NCBI GenBank assembly: GCA_900321595.1
Contig: ONWP01000036.1
Location: forward strand, 1 to 5,412
DNA: 5,412 nt
Reading direction: 5' to 3'
Source of the DNA: an uncultured Eubacteriales bacterium
Lineage (GTDB): Bacteria; Bacillota; Clostridia; Oscillospirales; Acutalibacteraceae
The translations under genes were made by a program, and so were the position numbers. Within the stretch, counting starts at the first letter, position 1. Every line of letters starts with the position of its first letter. The notes beneath the pieces are model-generated. The model was not told the DNA's origin, made no database searches, and saw only the letters and a program-made list of their open reading frames with translations. Positions 3,460 to 5,412 of this stretch are shown here, piece by piece.

Positions 3460-5412
3460 TCAAATTTTCTGCTTCGGCTCGACGGCCAGAGCCGCGACGC
3501 GCACGCCCCGGACCGGTTCGGCGATGTCGATCGTGACGCAGCCGTTCTCGATACAGCCCGGCGGCAGATCGTATACGCGGCTCTCGAAGCCCGGCGCGCC
3601 GTAAAGCGCGTCGTAGTCCGGATCGGTGCGCCCGCCGTAGCGCGCGCCGTCCCAGACGACCGCGTCCCCCGCCCGGATGGTGAGCCGTCCTTCGCCGCCG
3701 TCGGGCAGCGTCTCCAGCCGCAGCTGATAGCCGCCCGTCGCCGTCAGCCCGCCCGCGCGGAAGCGCAGCGTATAGTGGTCATAAACGTTCGCGAGGCGCA
3801 TCGGCAGATTTCCGCCGGCGTACTGCGGCCGGTCGGCCTGGATGTTGCGGTACGCGTAAGGCGTTTGCGCGAGCCCCAGCGCCGACAGGTCGTCCAGCGC
3901 GAAGGAAAAGCGGAACACACCCTTTTCCCGGCGTGTGAACAGACGCTTCGCCCGCGCCGCGCCGAGCGTTTTCAGCCGGTCCAGCAGCCACAGACGGTCG
4001 CTGACGGGGCGGTCGATCGTGTCCAGCACTGCGCCGCGCTCCCAGCCGTACGCCCCGTGCTTTTCCACGGACAGCTGGATCCCGATCAGCGCGAACAGCT
4101 GATCCGCCAGCGCGTCGAGCTCCGCCCGCAGCGCGGCGCATTCGCCGCTGTATGTGACGGCAAGCGCGTCGGCGGCGCCAGCAGGATCTCCGGCGAGGAT
4201 CGCGGCGCGCGCGTTTTCGATCGCGTCCAGATCCGCCAGCCGCCGCAGACGGATATACTGGTCGCAGACGCCGCGAAACAGCAGGAGCAGATACCGCCAG
4301 TTTTCGCCGAGCGACGGCGTTTCGACGGCCAGCCGCCGCAGCTTATCGAGCGTATCGGGCACGCTCGTCGTGAGCGCCGGATCGCCGAGCCAGTTCTGCT
4401 CGAGGCCGAGGATCGCCTCCGCGGCCAGCGCGGGATCCGCGCCCGGCAGGTAGAGCCGCGCGTAATCCGACAGGATCTCCCGGACGGACGCGTCCGGATC
4501 CCATTCCAGCGCGCACCAGACGGCCTTGTTCACATCGTCGTGCACGCCCTCGGAATAGGTCACGGAGCCGTTTGTGTAGGGACTCTGCAGCCGGTGGAGC
4601 CGCTGCAGCTCGACCGGTCTGGGATTTACGCTCTCCCGGGACAGGCACGCCTGAAACGCGTAATGCCAGTCCTCCCGGTCAAAGCGCACCGGGGACTCGC
4701 AGCGCAGATTGTGCGTGATGTCCGGGTACAGCGTCACGGCGAAGCCGGCGGGCAGGCGTCGCCGCAGCTCATGCAGCTCGAACGCCCAGTTGGGGCCGTG
4801 GATCACGCCGTCAGCGCTTTCCGGATGCGCCGCCAGATATTGCAGGAACGCTTCGCCCCACGGACCGGGGCCCGTCGGCGACTGCTGCGAGGGGCAGACG
4901 CGCGCGTTCGGGTGCGTCTTCTTCAGCGCGGCCCCGTACAGCGCCGTCCTGCGCAGAAATTCGTCCGCCTCCAGTCCGCCGGGATCGCCGCCCGGCGGAA
5001 AATAGCGGTCGATCCGCTTCATCGCCCGGAAGACGCGCTCCCGCGCCGCGAGGCCGTCCGCGTCCGATTCGTCCGTCTCGTTGGGATACCACAGCGACAC
5101 GTTCAGATCCAGCGCGTCGGCTGTGCGGCTCGTCTCGGCCAGCAGCGTCTCCTGCGGCAGGCGCATCAGCGCGTTGCGGTTCTCCGGCAGGTCGGCCAGC
5201 ACCACGTGCTCCATCGTGTTCGCGCCGAAGAACATGATATCCAGGAAATAACGGCGGTACTGCGCCGGGCTCCAGGCGTCATAGGTGTTCGGCAGCGGAC
5301 GGTACCCCAGCTGGTGGCCGCGGATCGGATGATACGGCGCGTGCGTCCCGGCGATCTCCCGCGTCAGCAGCAGTCTGTCGCCGCGCGTTTCCGTCTTGCG
5401 CAGGATCAGACC
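3460..5412 (-). CDS. Glycoside-hydrolase-like protein, 5' end beyond the window
   Basis: The frame is open from the stop at 3460 to the right edge, giving at least 650 residues; the N-terminus is missing. The first internal ATG (5233-5235) is not the start: it has no ribosome binding site, and conserved-looking sequence continues upstream of it (RGHQLGYRP, 5296-5322). Numbering from the edge, 1-30 looks like the tail of a preceding domain. Residues 30-320 look like a TIM-barrel glycosidase domain, with NVSLWYP (104-110), PGGDPGG (140-146), YPDITH (229-234), NPRP (263-266) and YSEG..DDVNK (286-296). Residues 325-500 are mostly helical, with a GAVLDTIDRPVSDRLWL segment (460-476). Residues 530-650 are beta-rich and may be a sandwich or carbohydrate-binding domain. 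From memory this layout resembles uncharacterised GH67/GH84-like proteins with an N-terminal hexosaminidase-type domain. The substrate and catalytic residues are not assignable. No clear terminator follows; its stop abuts the rpsT promoter. Confidence 0.85.
   Translation of the reverse strand, partial: GLILRKTETRGDRLLLTREIAGTHAPYHPIRGHQLGYRPLPNTYDAWSPAQYRRYFLDIMFFGANTMEHVVLADLPENRNALMRLPQETLLAETSRTADALDLNVSLWYPNETDESDADGLAARERVFRAMKRIDRYFPPGGDPGGLEADEFLRRTALYGAALKKTHPNARVCPSQQSPTGPGPWGEAFLQYLAAHPESADGVIHGPNWAFELHELRRRLPAGFAVTLYPDITHNLRCESPVRFDREDWHYAFQACLSRESVNPRPVELQRLHRLQSPYTNGSVTYSEGVHDDVNKAVWCALEWDPDASVREILSDYARLYLPGADPALAAEAILGLEQNWLGDPALTTSVPDTLDKLRRLAVETPSLGENWRYLLLLFRGVCDQYIRLRRLADLDAIENARAAILAGDPAGAADALAVTYSGECAALRAELDALADQLFALIGIQLSVEKHGAYGWERGAVLDTIDRPVSDRLWLLDRLKTLGAARAKRLFTRREKGVFRFSFALDDLSALGLAQTPYAYRNIQADRPQYAGGNLPMRLANVYDHYTLRFRAGGLTATGGYQLRLETLPDGGEGRLTIRAGDAVVWDGARYGGRTDPDYDALYGAPGFESRVYDLPPGCIENGCVTIDIAEPVRGVRVAALAVEPKQKI

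Noticed and set aside
3432..3460. Possible terminator after the glycoside-hydrolase-like gene
   Set aside because: GCGG and CCGC could pair around an A-rich loop, but no T-run follows on the minus strand. The A-tracts fit an UP element of the rpsT promoter better.
1..5412. CRISPR array, insertion sequence, prophage or toxin-antitoxin signature
   Set aside because: No regularly spaced repeats, transposase-like frame, terminal inverted repeats or attachment-site duplication of the tRNA 3' ends were seen.

Overview
This GC-rich window (the protein genes favour G/C at third positions) looks like a chromosomal segment from a Gram-positive, Clostridia-type bacterium, possibly an uncultured gut Firmicute. 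The grounds are CCA-encoding tRNA genes, strong AGGAGG-like ribosome binding sites, canonical TTGACA/TATAAT promoters with A-tract upstream elements, and intrinsic terminators after most units. The taxonomic call is inference; no 16S or other diagnostic marker is present.

Layout from left to right. (1) On the minus strand, a promoter at 263-291 drives tRNA-Thr(TGT) and then tRNA-Tyr(GTA), ending in an intrinsic terminator at 25-68. (2) The divergent gap (244-497) holds this promoter, an orphan plus-strand terminator-like hairpin (356-388), and an extended -10 promoter (437-465) for the next gene. (3) A plus-strand alpha/beta hydrolase with an N-terminal membrane anchor or signal (498-1208) is followed by its own hairpin terminator. 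(4) A separately promoted plus-strand AI-2E family membrane transporter (1382-2659) ends in a perfect palindrome plus T-run. (5) Converging on it from the minus strand is a two-gene unit, rpsT (ribosomal protein bS20) followed by a 66-residue cysteine-rich single-pass membrane protein, with its own terminator (2748-2779). (6) The right third (3460-5412, minus strand) is the C-terminal 650 codons of a large glycoside-hydrolase-like protein. Its reading frame stays open to the right edge, so its start lies outside the window.

The genes do not form a single pathway. Each transcription unit has its own promoter and most have their own terminator, which reads as ordinary chromosomal housekeeping plus accessory carbohydrate and lipid or ester metabolism. 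The items most worth a second look are the uncharacterised GH-like protein, the cysteine-rich small membrane protein in the rpsT transcript, the matched double A-tract UP elements on the tRNA and rpsT promoters, and the orphan terminator in the tRNA/hydrolase gap. I found no CRISPR array, insertion sequence, phage gene or obvious new multi-gene system.
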